Below are positions 50,572 to 58,701 of a stretch of DNA of 64,000 nucleotides, in pieces (position 1 is the stretch's first letter; the number at the start of each line of letters is the position of its first letter). Location of the stretch: positions 496,001 to 560,000 of the forward strand of contig NZ_FNON01000004.1 of assembly GCF_900107045.1 (NCBI RefSeq), given 5' to 3'. The stretch comes from Amycolatopsis xylanica. Its GTDB lineage: Bacteria > Actinomycetota > Actinomycetes > Mycobacteriales > Pseudonocardiaceae. The position numbers were made by a program, and so were the translations under genes. The notes beneath the pieces are model-generated. The model saw nothing but the letters and a program-made list of their open reading frames with translations. It was not told the DNA's origin and searched no databases.

Positions 50572-51715
50572 GGGATTTCTCCTTCGTGGCGGCCCAGAAC
50601 AGCAGGGCGATGAGGGTCACCGCGGCGCCGAGCGCGGACACCCCGGCCCACCCGGCGGCGGCGTGGACGAGGGTGGACGTGATCGCGCCCGCGGCGGAAC
50701 CGAGGGAATAACAGAGCATGTAGGCGGCCGTGAGCCTGCTTTGCGCGTCCGGGCGGACGCGGTAGATCAGGCTCTGGTTCGCGACGTGCACCGACTGCAG
50801 GCCGAAATCGAACGCGATCACGCCGAGCACGAGCAGCCAGATCGAGGACGGCAGCAGGGCGATCGGCAGCCAGGACGCCAGCATGACCAGCAACCCGGTG
50901 CGCGTCGTGCGCTGCGCGTGCTCGGACAGCCTGCCCGCGCGGGCCGCGCCGAGCGCGCCGGCGGCGCCCGCCAGGCCGAAGAGCCCGATTTCGGTGGTGG
51001 ACAAGGACAACGGCGGCGCGGACAGCGGCAGTGCCATCGGCGCCAGCAGCACGTTGAGCGCCATGAAGATGAGCAACGCGAGCACCGCGCGGATCCGCAG
51101 CATCGGCACCTCGGCGAACAGCCGGAACGTCGACGTGATGAGCCGCGGATACGGGATCCGCCGCGGCACCGACCGAGGCAAGACCTGGTACAGGAGCAAG
51201 CCCGTCACCAGCGTCGCGGCGGCGGAGACCAGGTAGACCGAACGCCAGCCCGCCCAGTCGGCCAGCACGCCGGCCACGGTGCGGGCGAGCAGGATGCCGA
51301 GGACGATCCCGCTGGTCACCACGCCCACGATGCGGCCGCGGTCGGCCGGTTCCGCGAGCACGGCCGCGTAGGCGACCAGCACCTGGGCCAGCACGGCGAG
51401 CACGCCGACGATCGCCAACGCCGCCAGCAACGCCGGAACCGCGGGCGCGCACGCGACCCCGGCCAGCGCGAACGCGGCCGACACCGACAGCCCGCCGACG
51501 AGCCGCCTGCGGTCCAGCCGGTCACCCAGCGGGGCCACGAACACCAGCCCGAGCCCGTAGCCGACCTGCGTCGCCGTCGTCACGACACCGACTGTCGAGT
51601 GCGCCATCCCCAGCTCGGCGGCCATGTCGCCGAGCAGCGGCGGCGCGTAATACACGTTGGCGACGGCGAGACCCGCGGCCACCGCGAACGGCACAGCCGA
51701 CTTCGACGAGAACAC
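50531..51715 (-). CDS. MFS transporter (drug/compound efflux type)
   Basis: From the GTG at 51715 (AAGGGGG upstream, part of the large palindrome) the protein has 394 residues and 12 predicted helices. 'FVAPLGDRLDRRRLV' is the MFS loop motif, and 'GVVTSGIVLGILLARTVAGVLADW' resembles motif C of exporters. It shares a regulatory gap with the divergent HxlR gene and is translationally coupled to the hydrolase at 49711. Substrate unknown. Confidence 0.88.
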   Translation of the reverse strand: MFSSKSAVPFAVAAGLAVANVYYAPPLLGDMAAELGMAHSTVGVVTTATQVGYGLGLVFVAPLGDRLDRRRLVGGLSVSAAFALAGVACAPAVPALLAALAIVGVLAVLAQVLVAYAAVLAEPADRGRIVGVVTSGIVLGILLARTVAGVLADWAGWRSVYLVSAAATLVTGLLLYQVLPRSVPRRIPYPRLITSTFRLFAEVPMLRIRAVLALLIFMALNVLLAPMALPLSAPPLSLSTTEIGLFGLAGAAGALGAARAGRLSEHAQRTTRTGLLVMLASWLPIALLPSSIWLLVLGVIAFDFGLQSVHVANQSLIYRVRPDAQSRLTAAYMLCYSLGSAAGAITSTLVHAAAGWAGVSALGAAVTLIALLFWAATKEKSHDDRNRRPADLLP

Positions 51716-51721
51716 CGCGCC

Positions 51722-51785
51722 CCCTTGGTTGCATCTTGCTACCATTGGACCGTAACAGGTCATGGTTTCAAGATGCAACCAAGGG
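51722..51785. promoter_or_regulatory. Large perfect inverted repeat controlling MFS and HxlR genes
   Basis: CCCTTGGTTGCATCTTG (51722-51738) is the exact complement of CAAGATGCAACCAAGGG (51769-51785), 30 bp apart; ACCAT/ATGGT form a nested dyad inside. The outer AAGGG of each arm is also the ribosome site of the gene on that side. The gap is only 77 bp, so both promoters must overlap it. Confidence 0.75.
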
Positions 51786-51792
51786 ACGGCGC

Positions 51793-52248
51793 ATGGTCAA
51801 ACGCACCAGTCACGAGGACTCGACCTGCGCGGTCGCGCGACCCTTGGATGTGATCGGGGACGGCTGGTCGCTGCTGATCATCCGCGACGCGTTCGACGGC
51901 CTGCGCCGCTTCGGCCAGTTCCAGAAGAGCCTGGGGCTGGCCAAGAACATCCTGTCCACCCGGCTGCAAAGCCTGGTGTCACACGGGATCCTGCGCACGG
52001 TCCCGGCCGAGGACGGCAGCAGGCATCACGACTACCTGCTCACCGAGAAGGGCCTCGGCCTGTTCCCGGTGCTCGTCGCCTTGCGGCAGTGGGGTGACGA
52101 ATTCTTCTTCGACCCCAAGGAGACCAGGGCCCGGCTCGTCGACCGCGAGCGCCGCGAACCGGTGGCCAAGGTGGAGGTCCGCTCCGCCGACGGCAGGCTG
52201 CTGAGCCAGGAGGACACCGTCATCGAGATGCGGACCGCCACCGGCTAG
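51793..52248 (+). CDS. HxlR-family transcriptional regulator
   Basis: From the ATG at 51793 the protein has 151 residues. The winged-helix domain has the HxlR hallmarks: Cys near the N-terminus ('EDSTCAVARPLDVIGDGWSLLIIRDAFDG'-type start), 'GLRRFGQFQKSLGLAKNILSTRL' and 'YLLTEKG'. The N-terminal Cys often senses electrophiles or oxidants in this family. It is divergent from the MFS-hydrolase operon and probably controls it and itself through the 17-nt-arm palindrome. Its TAG shares CTAG with the convergent neighbour at 52245-52248. Confidence 0.9.
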   Translation: MVKRTSHEDSTCAVARPLDVIGDGWSLLIIRDAFDGLRRFGQFQKSLGLAKNILSTRLQSLVSHGILRTVPAEDGSRHHDYLLTEKGLGLFPVLVALRQWGDEFFFDPKETRARLVDRERREPVAKVEVRSADGRLLSQEDTVIEMRTATG

Positions 52249-53120
52249 CCGATCCGGACCGAACCGCCACCCTCTTCGTCGTCGGTTCCGTAGAGCAACC
52301 GTCCACAGGAGACGGAAAGGCAGGTCAGAGCCTCGATCTTGTGGCCAGGGAAGACCCCGATCCTCACCGGGTCGGCCGCGAGCGCGATCGAGCCGTCGGC
52401 GCGGAGTGTGCCCGCCGCGTACACCGCCGAGTCGAACGGGCCATTGTCGCCCGGATCCGACGCCGACGAGATCAGGATTCGGTTGTCCTCGGTGATCTCG
52501 AGGTCGGAGGCGTGCCGGACGTCCCGCTCCGGATAGGAAACCCGGAACGGGACCGCCCTCGGCGCACCGAAGGACAGCTTCGCGACGTCGAATTCAGCCG
52601 AGTACAAAGTGGAGGCCCGGCTGTCCTGGCCACGATCCGCCCACACGGCGAACAAGCGCCCCCTCACGCTCTTCAGCGCGAAGCTCTCATAGTTGTCGCC
52701 CTCGGCGCCCTTCGGCACCTGGAACGTCCCGAGCACCTCGGCGGTCAGTCCGCACACCCTGATGTGGAACCCCTTGCCGGCACTGGCGAGCGCGATGTAC
52801 TCGCCAGCGCGGCCGGGCACCGCTTCCACCGATTCCAGGTCGATCGGCAGCTCGCCTGGCCAGGTGATCGGGTCCACCTTGGTGACCTTGCCGCCGATGA
52901 GCCGGACCCGCACCGCCCGGTTCTGACCGGGTTTCTTGTTGTCTCGCACGACAAGCGCGTCGATGCGGTCCCAGCCGCGGTCCAGCACGGCGATGCCGCT
53001 GACACCGGCCAGCATCCCCTCACCGATGGACTGCCAGCCGTCGTCCGCCTGTGCGGCCGGAGCGGGGAGCACCGCGGCGGTCGTGATCGCGACCGCCGCG
53101 CCGAGGTACCTCAGACGCAT
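52245..53120 (-). CDS. Secreted propeller-like protein, phytase/esterase-like (2)
   Basis: From the ATG at 53120 the protein has 291 residues, with a signal peptide ('LGAAVAITTAAVLPAPAAQA'). The mature part has repeated beta segments ('LDLESVEAVPG'-like acidic turns, 'YESFALKSVRGRLFAVWADRG', 'DLEITEDNRILISS') that suggest a propeller related to its neighbour, with Asp/Glu side chains that could bind Ca2+. I cannot name the family firmly. Its start overlaps the upstream gene by 10 bp, placing it last in the alkaline phosphatase operon. Confidence 0.6.
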   Translation of the reverse strand: MRLRYLGAAVAITTAAVLPAPAAQADDGWQSIGEGMLAGVSGIAVLDRGWDRIDALVVRDNKKPGQNRAVRVRLIGGKVTKVDPITWPGELPIDLESVEAVPGRAGEYIALASAGKGFHIRVCGLTAEVLGTFQVPKGAEGDNYESFALKSVRGRLFAVWADRGQDSRASTLYSAEFDVAKLSFGAPRAVPFRVSYPERDVRHASDLEITEDNRILISSASDPGDNGPFDSAVYAAGTLRADGSIALAADPVRIGVFPGHKIEALTCLSVSCGRLLYGTDDEEGGGSVRIG

Positions 53121-54109
53121 GGCAAAGTTCCCGTTCGTAGTGCGTGGCCGCCGGTGGCGCCGTCGTCGGCCCACACGACCGGCTTGGACCCGGCCGAGCA
53201 GGCGGACTGCGGCGCGATGGCGAAGCCCTCGTTGTTCAGATTGGACATCCCGCTGGGACGGTTGTACGTGGCGGTCACGGCGAACCTGCCGTCACCGTTG
53301 ATCTTGAGCGTGGTGGACCGGCCGGAACAGTTGTTGTCACAGACCGCCCACAGCCGCCCGGCCTCCGCCTCGAAGGTCAGTTCCATGATCTTCGAGGCGC
53401 CGGACTTGATGGTCGCGACCCTGGTGAACTTGTCGCCGTTCTGGTCGAGCGCGTACGCGTAGATCGTGCCGTTGGCTTCGAGACCGACGAAGTACAGGCC
53501 ACCGCCGTGGTTGGCGTACTTGGCCGGGTCGTACTTGGCCTTGGTCTTCTCGTCGTAGAAACCGTTCGCGGTCAAGAAGGAGTCCGGGACGTACGAGATC
53601 GCCTCGAGACCGTCGTTGTCCCCGACCTCGGGAAGATCTGAGGTGAGGTCCCATTCCGCGGTCGCGTCGAGCGAACTGTCCGTCGACGAGCCGTCGTAGC
53701 GCAGGACCTTCAGCAGGCTTTCGCTGTCATTGTCGCCGTCACGTTCGGTGGACACGAAAATCCCGTCCGGTGTGGACACAACGCCTTCCGCGTCCGGGTC
53801 GCCTCCCCCATCCGCATAGTTAAGCGCTTTACCCGATCCCCAACCGCCGGTGGTGTCCTTACGCCACTTCCCGGTGCCGTTGGGCACGAGCCGGTAGAGC
53901 GTGCCGGGACCGTTCCGCACCGCCCACAGCACGCTCTGGCCCTGGAAGGAAAGACCGCTCATGTTCTCGCCGAACGTGTTCGAGCCGTCCGCCGTGGTGA
54001 CCGAGCTGCTGCCCGGCCACTTGAGTGTCGCCGCCTCCGCAGACGGTACGGCTGACAAGCTGACTGCGGCAACGGACAACGTGGCGATGAATCGGGTTTT
54101 CGCCCTCAC
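53111..54109 (-). CDS. Secreted phytase-like/esterase-like propeller protein (1)
   Basis: The GTG at 54109 is preferred over an ATG five codons earlier, because AAGGAG in those codons is well placed for it; this gives 332 residues. A signal peptide ('LSVAAVSLSAVPSAEA') is followed by beta repeats with 'DPDAEGVVSTPDGIFVSTERDGDNDS' region, 'NDGLEAISYVPDSFL' and 'GGGLYFVGLEANGTIYAYAL'. These match the phytase-like/esterase-like (PF13449-type) propellers from memory. Proteins of this group are secreted and Ca2+-binding; substrate not certain. It begins 30 bp after alkaline phosphatase, so a role in phosphate release is plausible. Confidence 0.68.
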   Translation of the reverse strand: MRAKTRFIATLSVAAVSLSAVPSAEAATLKWPGSSSVTTADGSNTFGENMSGLSFQGQSVLWAVRNGPGTLYRLVPNGTGKWRKDTTGGWGSGKALNYADGGGDPDAEGVVSTPDGIFVSTERDGDNDSESLLKVLRYDGSSTDSSLDATAEWDLTSDLPEVGDNDGLEAISYVPDSFLTANGFYDEKTKAKYDPAKYANHGGGLYFVGLEANGTIYAYALDQNGDKFTRVATIKSGASKIMELTFEAEAGRLWAVCDNNCSGRSTTLKINGDGRFAVTATYNRPSGMSNLNNEGFAIAPQSACSAGSKPVVWADDGATGGHALRTGTLPCV

Positions 54110-54139
54110 TGCGGTCTCCTTCATCGGTGCTGGCAGGGA

Positions 54140-55366
54140 TTACAGGTGTGCGGCGTCTCGCATGGCGTGGTAGACCTCGGTGTTCTCCAGCGTGCCGCCG
54201 ACCCGCGACGAGCCGGGCCCGGCCGCGGTGATCGGGGTGTCGGCGCCGGTGTGGTCGTGCGTGGTCCAGTCGACGGCGAACTGCTGCGAGGAACCGGGAA
54301 TCGCGAACGGACCGTCCTGGCGGGCGTGCTCGGGACCGGTCTCGGAGTCGTCGTAGTCCTCGATGCTCAGCCCGCCGGTCTCGTGGTCGCCGCCGATGAG
54401 CACCAGCGTGTCCGGGTGCTGCTCGACGAAACGCATCACCTCGGCGACGGTGGCGTCGAGCGCGCGACCGGCGTCGATCACGGAATGCGCGTTGTTCTCG
54501 TGCGACATGCCGTCCATGCCCTCTTCTTCCAGGAAGAGGAAGAAACCACGCGGGTTCTTCGACAGCACGTCGAGCGCCTTGCGCGCCATCTGCTGCAACG
54601 GAACACGCGGCGCGTACTTGCCGACACCGTCCTCGCCGTAGTCGACCATGTCCTCGTTCGCGAAGAGCCCGAGAATCCGGTTCGCGCGAGTGTCACGCAG
54701 CTCGTCGCCATTGCGGACGTACGTGTAGCCGGTCCGCTGCGCGCGTTCGACCAGGTTGCCGTACGGGCTGCAGCTCTCCTCGCCCGGCTTGTCCGGCCAC
54801 AGGCCCGGGTTTCCCTTGGGGTACCACCAGTCCTCGCCGCCGCCGAGCAGCACGTCGGGGCGGGTGTTCTCGATGTACTGCTTGGCGATATCGCTCTGCA
54901 AGTCGCGGCTGGGCACGTGCGCCGCGAAGGCCGCGGGCGACGCACCCGTCACCTGCGCGGTGGTGACCAGCCCGGTCGACTTCCCGGCCTTCTTCGCGCG
55001 CTCGAGGATGGTCTCCAGCGGACGGCCGTCGGGATCCATGCCGATCTTGCCGTTGGTCGTCTTGTGCCCGGTCGCCAGCGCCGTCGCGGCGGCGCCGGAG
55101 TCGGTCACGACCTCGTCGGGGTCGACGGACAGGGTGCGCACCAGGCCGGTGACGGGCAGCTTGTTCATCTCCAGCTCGCCGCGCTTGCCCTTGAGTGCCA
55201 GCCGAAGCAGGTTCCGCTGGCCCAGACCCATGCCGTCGCCCTGGATGTAGATGATGTTCCGCGCCACCCGGCCAGCGGACTCCGTCTCCGCCGACTGCGC
55301 GGCCGCCGCCGTGCTTCCCGCGAGAACCACCACTACCGCCGCCGCGGCCAGACTGCGCCTGCGCAC
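54140..55366 (-). CDS. Secreted alkaline phosphatase (PhoA family)
   Basis: The 408-residue protein has a signal peptide (about 1-25). 'YIQGDGMGLGQRN' holds the first Zn/Mg Asp, 'VVTDSGAAATALATGHKT' the nucleophilic Ser, 'FLEEEGMDGMSHENN' metal ligands, 'GGDHETGGLS' Asp-His ligands and 'HTGADTP' the late His. All key motifs of the two-Zn, one-Mg active site are visible. It frees phosphate from esters outside the cell. It leads an operon with two secreted phytase-like propellers, and the promoter carries a palindrome resembling the one before the purple acid phosphatase at 41233. Confidence 0.93.
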   Translation of the reverse strand: MRRRSLAAAAVVVVLAGSTAAAAQSAETESAGRVARNIIYIQGDGMGLGQRNLLRLALKGKRGELEMNKLPVTGLVRTLSVDPDEVVTDSGAAATALATGHKTTNGKIGMDPDGRPLETILERAKKAGKSTGLVTTAQVTGASPAAFAAHVPSRDLQSDIAKQYIENTRPDVLLGGGEDWWYPKGNPGLWPDKPGEESCSPYGNLVERAQRTGYTYVRNGDELRDTRANRILGLFANEDMVDYGEDGVGKYAPRVPLQQMARKALDVLSKNPRGFFLFLEEEGMDGMSHENNAHSVIDAGRALDATVAEVMRFVEQHPDTLVLIGGDHETGGLSIEDYDDSETGPEHARQDGPFAIPGSSQQFAVDWTTHDHTGADTPITAAGPGSSRVGGTLENTEVYHAMRDAAHL

Positions 55367-55382
55367 ATCGCCTCCCGTATTA

Positions 55383-55401
55383 GTTAAGAAGCTTTCTTAA
55401 C
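55383..55401. promoter_or_regulatory. Operator palindrome upstream of alkaline phosphatase
   Basis: GTTAAGAAGCTTTCTTAAC: perfect 8-nt arms around GCT, 16 bp before the start at 55366. On the minus strand TTGTGT and TAATAC are 17 bp apart around it, so it fills the promoter spacer, as the related element does at 41206-41224. GGGAGG serves as ribosome site. Confidence 0.6.
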
Positions 55402-55610
55402 ACAAATCGGACGGGGTGGCGAGAGTGCGGGGCACGCTTGCACGGCACTCAGCCAACGTTGATCACGGCTCGTCGGTGGGGCGGCCGGTGGTCGAGCGGC
55501 AGCCCAAACGAGGTGTGCCGACACCGCGCCTGGGTGAGTGGCGTTTGCGGCGTCTAACGCTCCGAACGCCGCTCACAAGGCGCGGGGGTTCCTTCACCCG
55601 CGGGTGAGGG

Positions 55611-55660
55611 GGGTCGTGCGCGTTGCGGGCGGTTCTAACCGCCCGCAACGCTCACGACCC
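55611..55660. repeat. Family A long palindrome, copy 5 (covarying variant)
   Basis: Arms 55611-55634 and 55637-55660 flank CT with one mismatch. Relative to copies 1-3 the inner stem changes on both sides (GTTGCGGGCGG opposite CCGCCCGCAAC), keeping the pairing. Confidence 0.85.
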
Positions 55661-55694
55661 ACCTCACGCAGGCCCCTTACGCGAGCCCGATTTG

Positions 55695-55947
55695 GTGAGG
55701 GCCTCCCTCACCCAAGCAGCTGGGTGAGGGAGGCCCTGACCCGCATATCCGGGTGAGGGAGGCCCTCACCCACCCGAACCGAGTGAGGGAGGCCCTCACC
55801 CACCCAAACCGAGTGAGGGAGGCCCTCACCCACATATCCGGGTGAAGGAGGCCCTCACCCACCCAAACCGAGTGAAGGAGGCCCTCACCCACCCAAACCG
55901 AGTGAAGGAGGCCCTCACCCACATATCCGGGTGAGGGAGGCCCTCAC
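55695..55947. repeat. Family D array: nine GTGAGGGAGGCCCTCAC-type palindromes
   Basis: 17-bp units start at 55695, 55724, 55753, 55783, 55813, 55842, 55872, 55902 and 55931, a period of 29-30 bp. Units 6-8 share a one-base variant (GTGAAGGAG). Spacers are 12-13 bp and of few types (centre ATATCCG or CCAAACCG), so the array grew by duplication. The gap 55367-56311 has no gene; it is almost all repeat. Confidence 0.9.
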
Positions 55948-55956
55948 CCAAGCCCC

Positions 55957-56012
55957 TAGACGCACCACGTTCGACTTTCCGCCTAATAGCCGCCCGCAAC
56001 GCTCCCGCCCCC
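55957..56012 (-). repeat. Composite repeat, copy 3
   Basis: On the minus strand: GGGAGCGTTGCGGGCGG, then a centre CTATTAGGC in place of the usual loop, then GGAAAGTCGAACGTGGTGCG. It resembles 785-842 in the tail and the family A copy at 55611 in the arm. Confidence 0.45.
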
Positions 56013-56028
56013 AAGGCGCGAGGCATGT

Positions 56029-56079
56029 GCGCGGGTGGTCACTCTGCTGCGTCCAACGGAGCGGAGTGACCACTCGCGC
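56029..56079. repeat. Family B palindrome, copy 4
   Basis: Arms GCGCGGGTGGTCACTC and GAGTGACCACTCGCGC (one mismatch) enclose the conserved core TGCTGCGTCCAACGGAGC. A decayed relative follows at about 56096-56145. Confidence 0.75.
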
Positions 56080-56176
56080 AGCCCTTTCGCACCTGAACGA
56101 GAGGCGCCCCCGCCTGCGTTCACTGCAGCAGGGCAACCCCTCACCCACCACCCGGCCGCGGCCGGGCAGCAGCGCA

Positions 56177-56228
56177 GGGGTCGTGAGTGGCGCGGCCGGT
56201 TCTAACCGGCCTAAACACTCACGACCCC
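56177..56228. repeat. Family A long palindrome, copy 6
   Basis: Arms 56177-56201 and 56204-56228 flank CT. Left inner arm is GTGGCGCGGCC, right inner arm GGCCTAAACAC, so the stem has internal mismatches. It lies 84 bp before the C39-like gene. Confidence 0.75.
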
Positions 56229-56311
56229 GGGATGGGACGGCGGCCTGCGGATTCATCGGCGTTTCATCGGGCGTCGCTACGTTGCGGTTTCCAAGATCCC
56301 GAGGAGCGTTG

Positions 56312-57013
56312 ATGCGTAAAAGAATCGTCTCCACCGCATTGATAGCCATCGCACTGGCGGTGCCGGGCGTCGCCCAGGCCGCGGACACCCCGTCGCTGTC
56401 CCCCATCGCCCACGGCAGCAAAGCGGGCACCACCGTGCTGAGCGGGCAGTTCAAGCCAGGCACCAAGGTGCACGTCGACGCGTCGGCGAAGAGCCTCGAG
56501 GGGCAGCCCCGCTGGCTGAACATCGACTACCAGGTCCAGGAAACCGGCTACTGGTGCGGACCGGCCGCGACGCGGATCGCGTTGTCCGCGCGGATGAACC
56601 CGCCGAGCCAGGGTGCTCTCGCGGGGCAGCTGGGCACCACCGTCGACGGCACCGGCTGGATCGGGCAGGTGACCAGTGTGCTCAACAACAATCTCGGCGG
56701 CGGCTGGTACGAGACCAAGGAAATGCCGAACGATCCGCCCGCGCAGTGGCAGCGGGACCTGCTGTGGAACGACATCGTCTACGACATCGACCGCAACTAC
56801 CCCGTCGTGACGAACATCGTCGCCCCGGCGAACAACCACCCGCCCGGCTACCCCAACTACACGATCTACCACTACTTCACGGTCTTCGGCTATGACCCGG
56901 TCGACCGGACGGTCGTCATCGCCGACCCCGCGAACTTCGGCGGCAACGCGATCTACTGGATCACGTTCGACCAGCTCGCCTCGCTGATCCCGCCGAAGGG
57001 TTACTCGGCCTGA
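56312..57013 (+). CDS. Secreted C39-like cysteine peptidase
   Basis: From the ATG at 56312 (GAGGAG upstream) the protein has 233 residues with a signal peptide (to about 24). The papain-like C39_2 domain shows Gln76 and catalytic Cys82 in 'VQETGYWCGPAATRIAL', His in 'YTIYHYFTVFGYD' and the following 'VIADPAN' Asp. Secreted members are peptidases of unclear substrate; some are ageing or immunity factors in actinobacteria. Its 3' end overlaps the convergent hydrolase gene by 13 bp. Confidence 0.85.
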   Translation: MRKRIVSTALIAIALAVPGVAQAADTPSLSPIAHGSKAGTTVLSGQFKPGTKVHVDASAKSLEGQPRWLNIDYQVQETGYWCGPAATRIALSARMNPPSQGALAGQLGTTVDGTGWIGQVTSVLNNNLGGGWYETKEMPNDPPAQWQRDLLWNDIVYDIDRNYPVVTNIVAPANNHPPGYPNYTIYHYFTVFGYDPVDRTVVIADPANFGGNAIYWITFDQLASLIPPKGYSA

Positions 57014-57798
57014 GCACTCGCGAGGTGGCGGCGGAACCACTCGGCGAGGCCGCCGTCCACCTCGCGAGCGTGCGGCGACTGCGGCGCGGGCTCGATACCG
57101 GGCTCGTCCGCGAGCGGGTGCGCCAGCCCCGGGATCGACAGCAGCTCGGCCCCGGCCGCGTCGGCCAGCGCCAGTGCGTCAGCACGCAATCCCGGGTGAT
57201 CCAGCTCGCCGCTGACCACCAAAAGCGGCGCGCGACCGGCGATGACGTCGGCCTTGGCGACGAAATCCAGGCTGTCGACGGCTGCTTCGGACACTGCGTC
57301 GTATGGATACTCACCGGGGAACAGGTCCACAACGGACCGCATCCGGATGGCGGCGTTCACCACCGCGGCCGCGAAAACCGGAGTGTCCGTGTCGGCGAGG
57401 ATCCGCAACGCGACCGCCCCGCCCAGAGACCCGCCGAGCAGGCCGATCGGGCCGTCACCGACGGGCAGCTGCGCGCGAATCGAGGCCAGCGCGTCCGGGA
57501 ACTCCTCGGCCGCCTGCCTTGCGAACGCGTACAGAAAGGACATCAGGACGTCCTCGCGTATCAACGCCAGCCCGGCGTCCATGGTCCCGTCGACCATCCG
57601 CGCCCCGCACAACGGCATCCCGAGATGCACCCGCCACGCCGGCAAGCCGTGCATCGGCAACGCGGCCGCGAAGGCCGCGTCCGAGCGGGGCGCGTCCAGC
57701 ATGTGCCAGGTGACGATGAGCGGCGCGGGCCCGCCGCCTTCCGGGGCCAGCGCGGTGAACGGCACGCCGGCGGCCGTGCCCGTGATCGGTGCTTCCAT
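57001..57798 (-). CDS. Alpha/beta hydrolase, dienelactone-hydrolase-like
   Basis: From the ATG at 57798 the protein has 265 residues. 'IGLLGGSLGGAVALRIL' is the G-x-S-x-G nucleophile elbow, 'LLVVSGELDHPGL' supplies the Asp and 'IPGLAHPLADEPG' the His. 'LIVTWHMLDAP' lies at the oxyanion position. No signal peptide: cytoplasmic esterase or lactonase, substrate unknown. It is divergent from the VOC gene at 57896. Confidence 0.78.
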   Translation of the reverse strand: MEAPITGTAAGVPFTALAPEGGGPAPLIVTWHMLDAPRSDAAFAAALPMHGLPAWRVHLGMPLCGARMVDGTMDAGLALIREDVLMSFLYAFARQAAEEFPDALASIRAQLPVGDGPIGLLGGSLGGAVALRILADTDTPVFAAAVVNAAIRMRSVVDLFPGEYPYDAVSEAAVDSLDFVAKADVIAGRAPLLVVSGELDHPGLRADALALADAAGAELLSIPGLAHPLADEPGIEPAPQSPHAREVDGGLAEWFRRHLASAQAE

Positions 57799-57895
57799 GC
57801 GAGCCACGGTATGGTCCGCGGCCAACGACGGGGACCGGTTACGCCACCAGCGGAAAATGCGTTGCCCGATCGGGCGCCCCGGGCTAAGAAGACGC

Positions 57896-58543
57896 ATGAA
57901 ACTCCGCGCACTCTGCTTCGCCGCGGCCGACCCCGCGCGCTTGGCGCGCTTCTGGGCCGGTCTGCTGAATTGGACGTTCCAAGACGACGTCACCCTCGCG
58001 CCGACCGACGACACCGGCTTCCTGCTGCGTTTCCTCCCCACCGACGAACCCAAGACCCGCCAGAACCAGATGCATTTCGACCTGACGAGCACGTCACTCG
58101 AAGACCAGCAGCGGACCGTGGCGAAAGCACTCGATCTCGGCGCCCGGCACATCGACATCGGCCAGCTCCCGGAAGAGGAACACGTCGTGCTCTCCGACCC
58201 CGAGGGCAACGAGTTCTGCGTCATCGAGCCGGGCAACAACTTCCTGGCCGAGTGCGGTTTCGTCGGTGCGCTCGCGTGCGACGGTTCGCAGGAGGTCGGC
58301 TACTTCTGGAGCAAGGCGCTCGGCTGGCCGCTCGTCTGGGACCAGGACCAGGAAACCGCGATCCGGTCACCGCACGGCGGCCCGAAGATCACCTGGGGCG
58401 GGCCGCCGTTCACCGCCAAGACCGGCCGGAACCGGCTGCACTTCGAGCTGACCGGCGATCCGGCGGAGGTCGTCCGGCTCGGCGCGGCGGTCACGGACAC
58501 CGGGTTCACCGATCCCGACGGCAACGAGTTCACCATCGGGTAG
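57896..58543 (+). CDS. VOC-family protein with two glyoxalase-like modules
   Basis: From the ATG at 57896 the protein has 215 residues. Two beta-alpha-beta-beta-beta modules are seen: 'LCFAAADPARLARFWAGLLNWTF'...'VVLSDPEGNEFCVIEPG' and a second from 'QEVGYFWSKALGWPL' to 'GFTDPDGNEFTIG'. 'DP(E/D)GNEF' at the end of each is typical of actinobacterial VOC proteins. Such proteins bind metal and act in resistance (bleomycin-type binding), lactoylglutathione-like chemistry or dioxygenation. Nothing here identifies the ligand. Confidence 0.85.
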   Translation: MKLRALCFAAADPARLARFWAGLLNWTFQDDVTLAPTDDTGFLLRFLPTDEPKTRQNQMHFDLTSTSLEDQQRTVAKALDLGARHIDIGQLPEEEHVVLSDPEGNEFCVIEPGNNFLAECGFVGALACDGSQEVGYFWSKALGWPLVWDQDQETAIRSPHGGPKITWGGPPFTAKTGRNRLHFELTGDPAEVVRLGAAVTDTGFTDPDGNEFTIG

Positions 58544-58701
58544 GAACCGCGCGTTTTCCTTGCGGTACCCCGTGAATCCGGCCTGAAACAGACACTTTCC
58601 GGGGTCACTCACCCGGCGACACGACGGTTGCGGACCCGGCGCGGGCGGAGTGAGGGTGATCTTGGCCGGACATCACCGACAGGGAAAGGAAGACGAGAGC
58701 C

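Noticed and set aside
44372..52248. Secondary metabolite biosynthesis cluster around the P450
   Set aside because: There is no polyketide, peptide, terpene or RiPP core gene; P450, ferredoxin, FAD enzyme and MFS genes are in separate units with their own regulators.
55695..55947. CRISPR-like array (repeats of 17 bp at 29-30 bp period)
   Set aside because: Spacers of 12-13 bp are of only a few types and there are no cas genes; the array grew by duplication, not by acquisition of new spacers.
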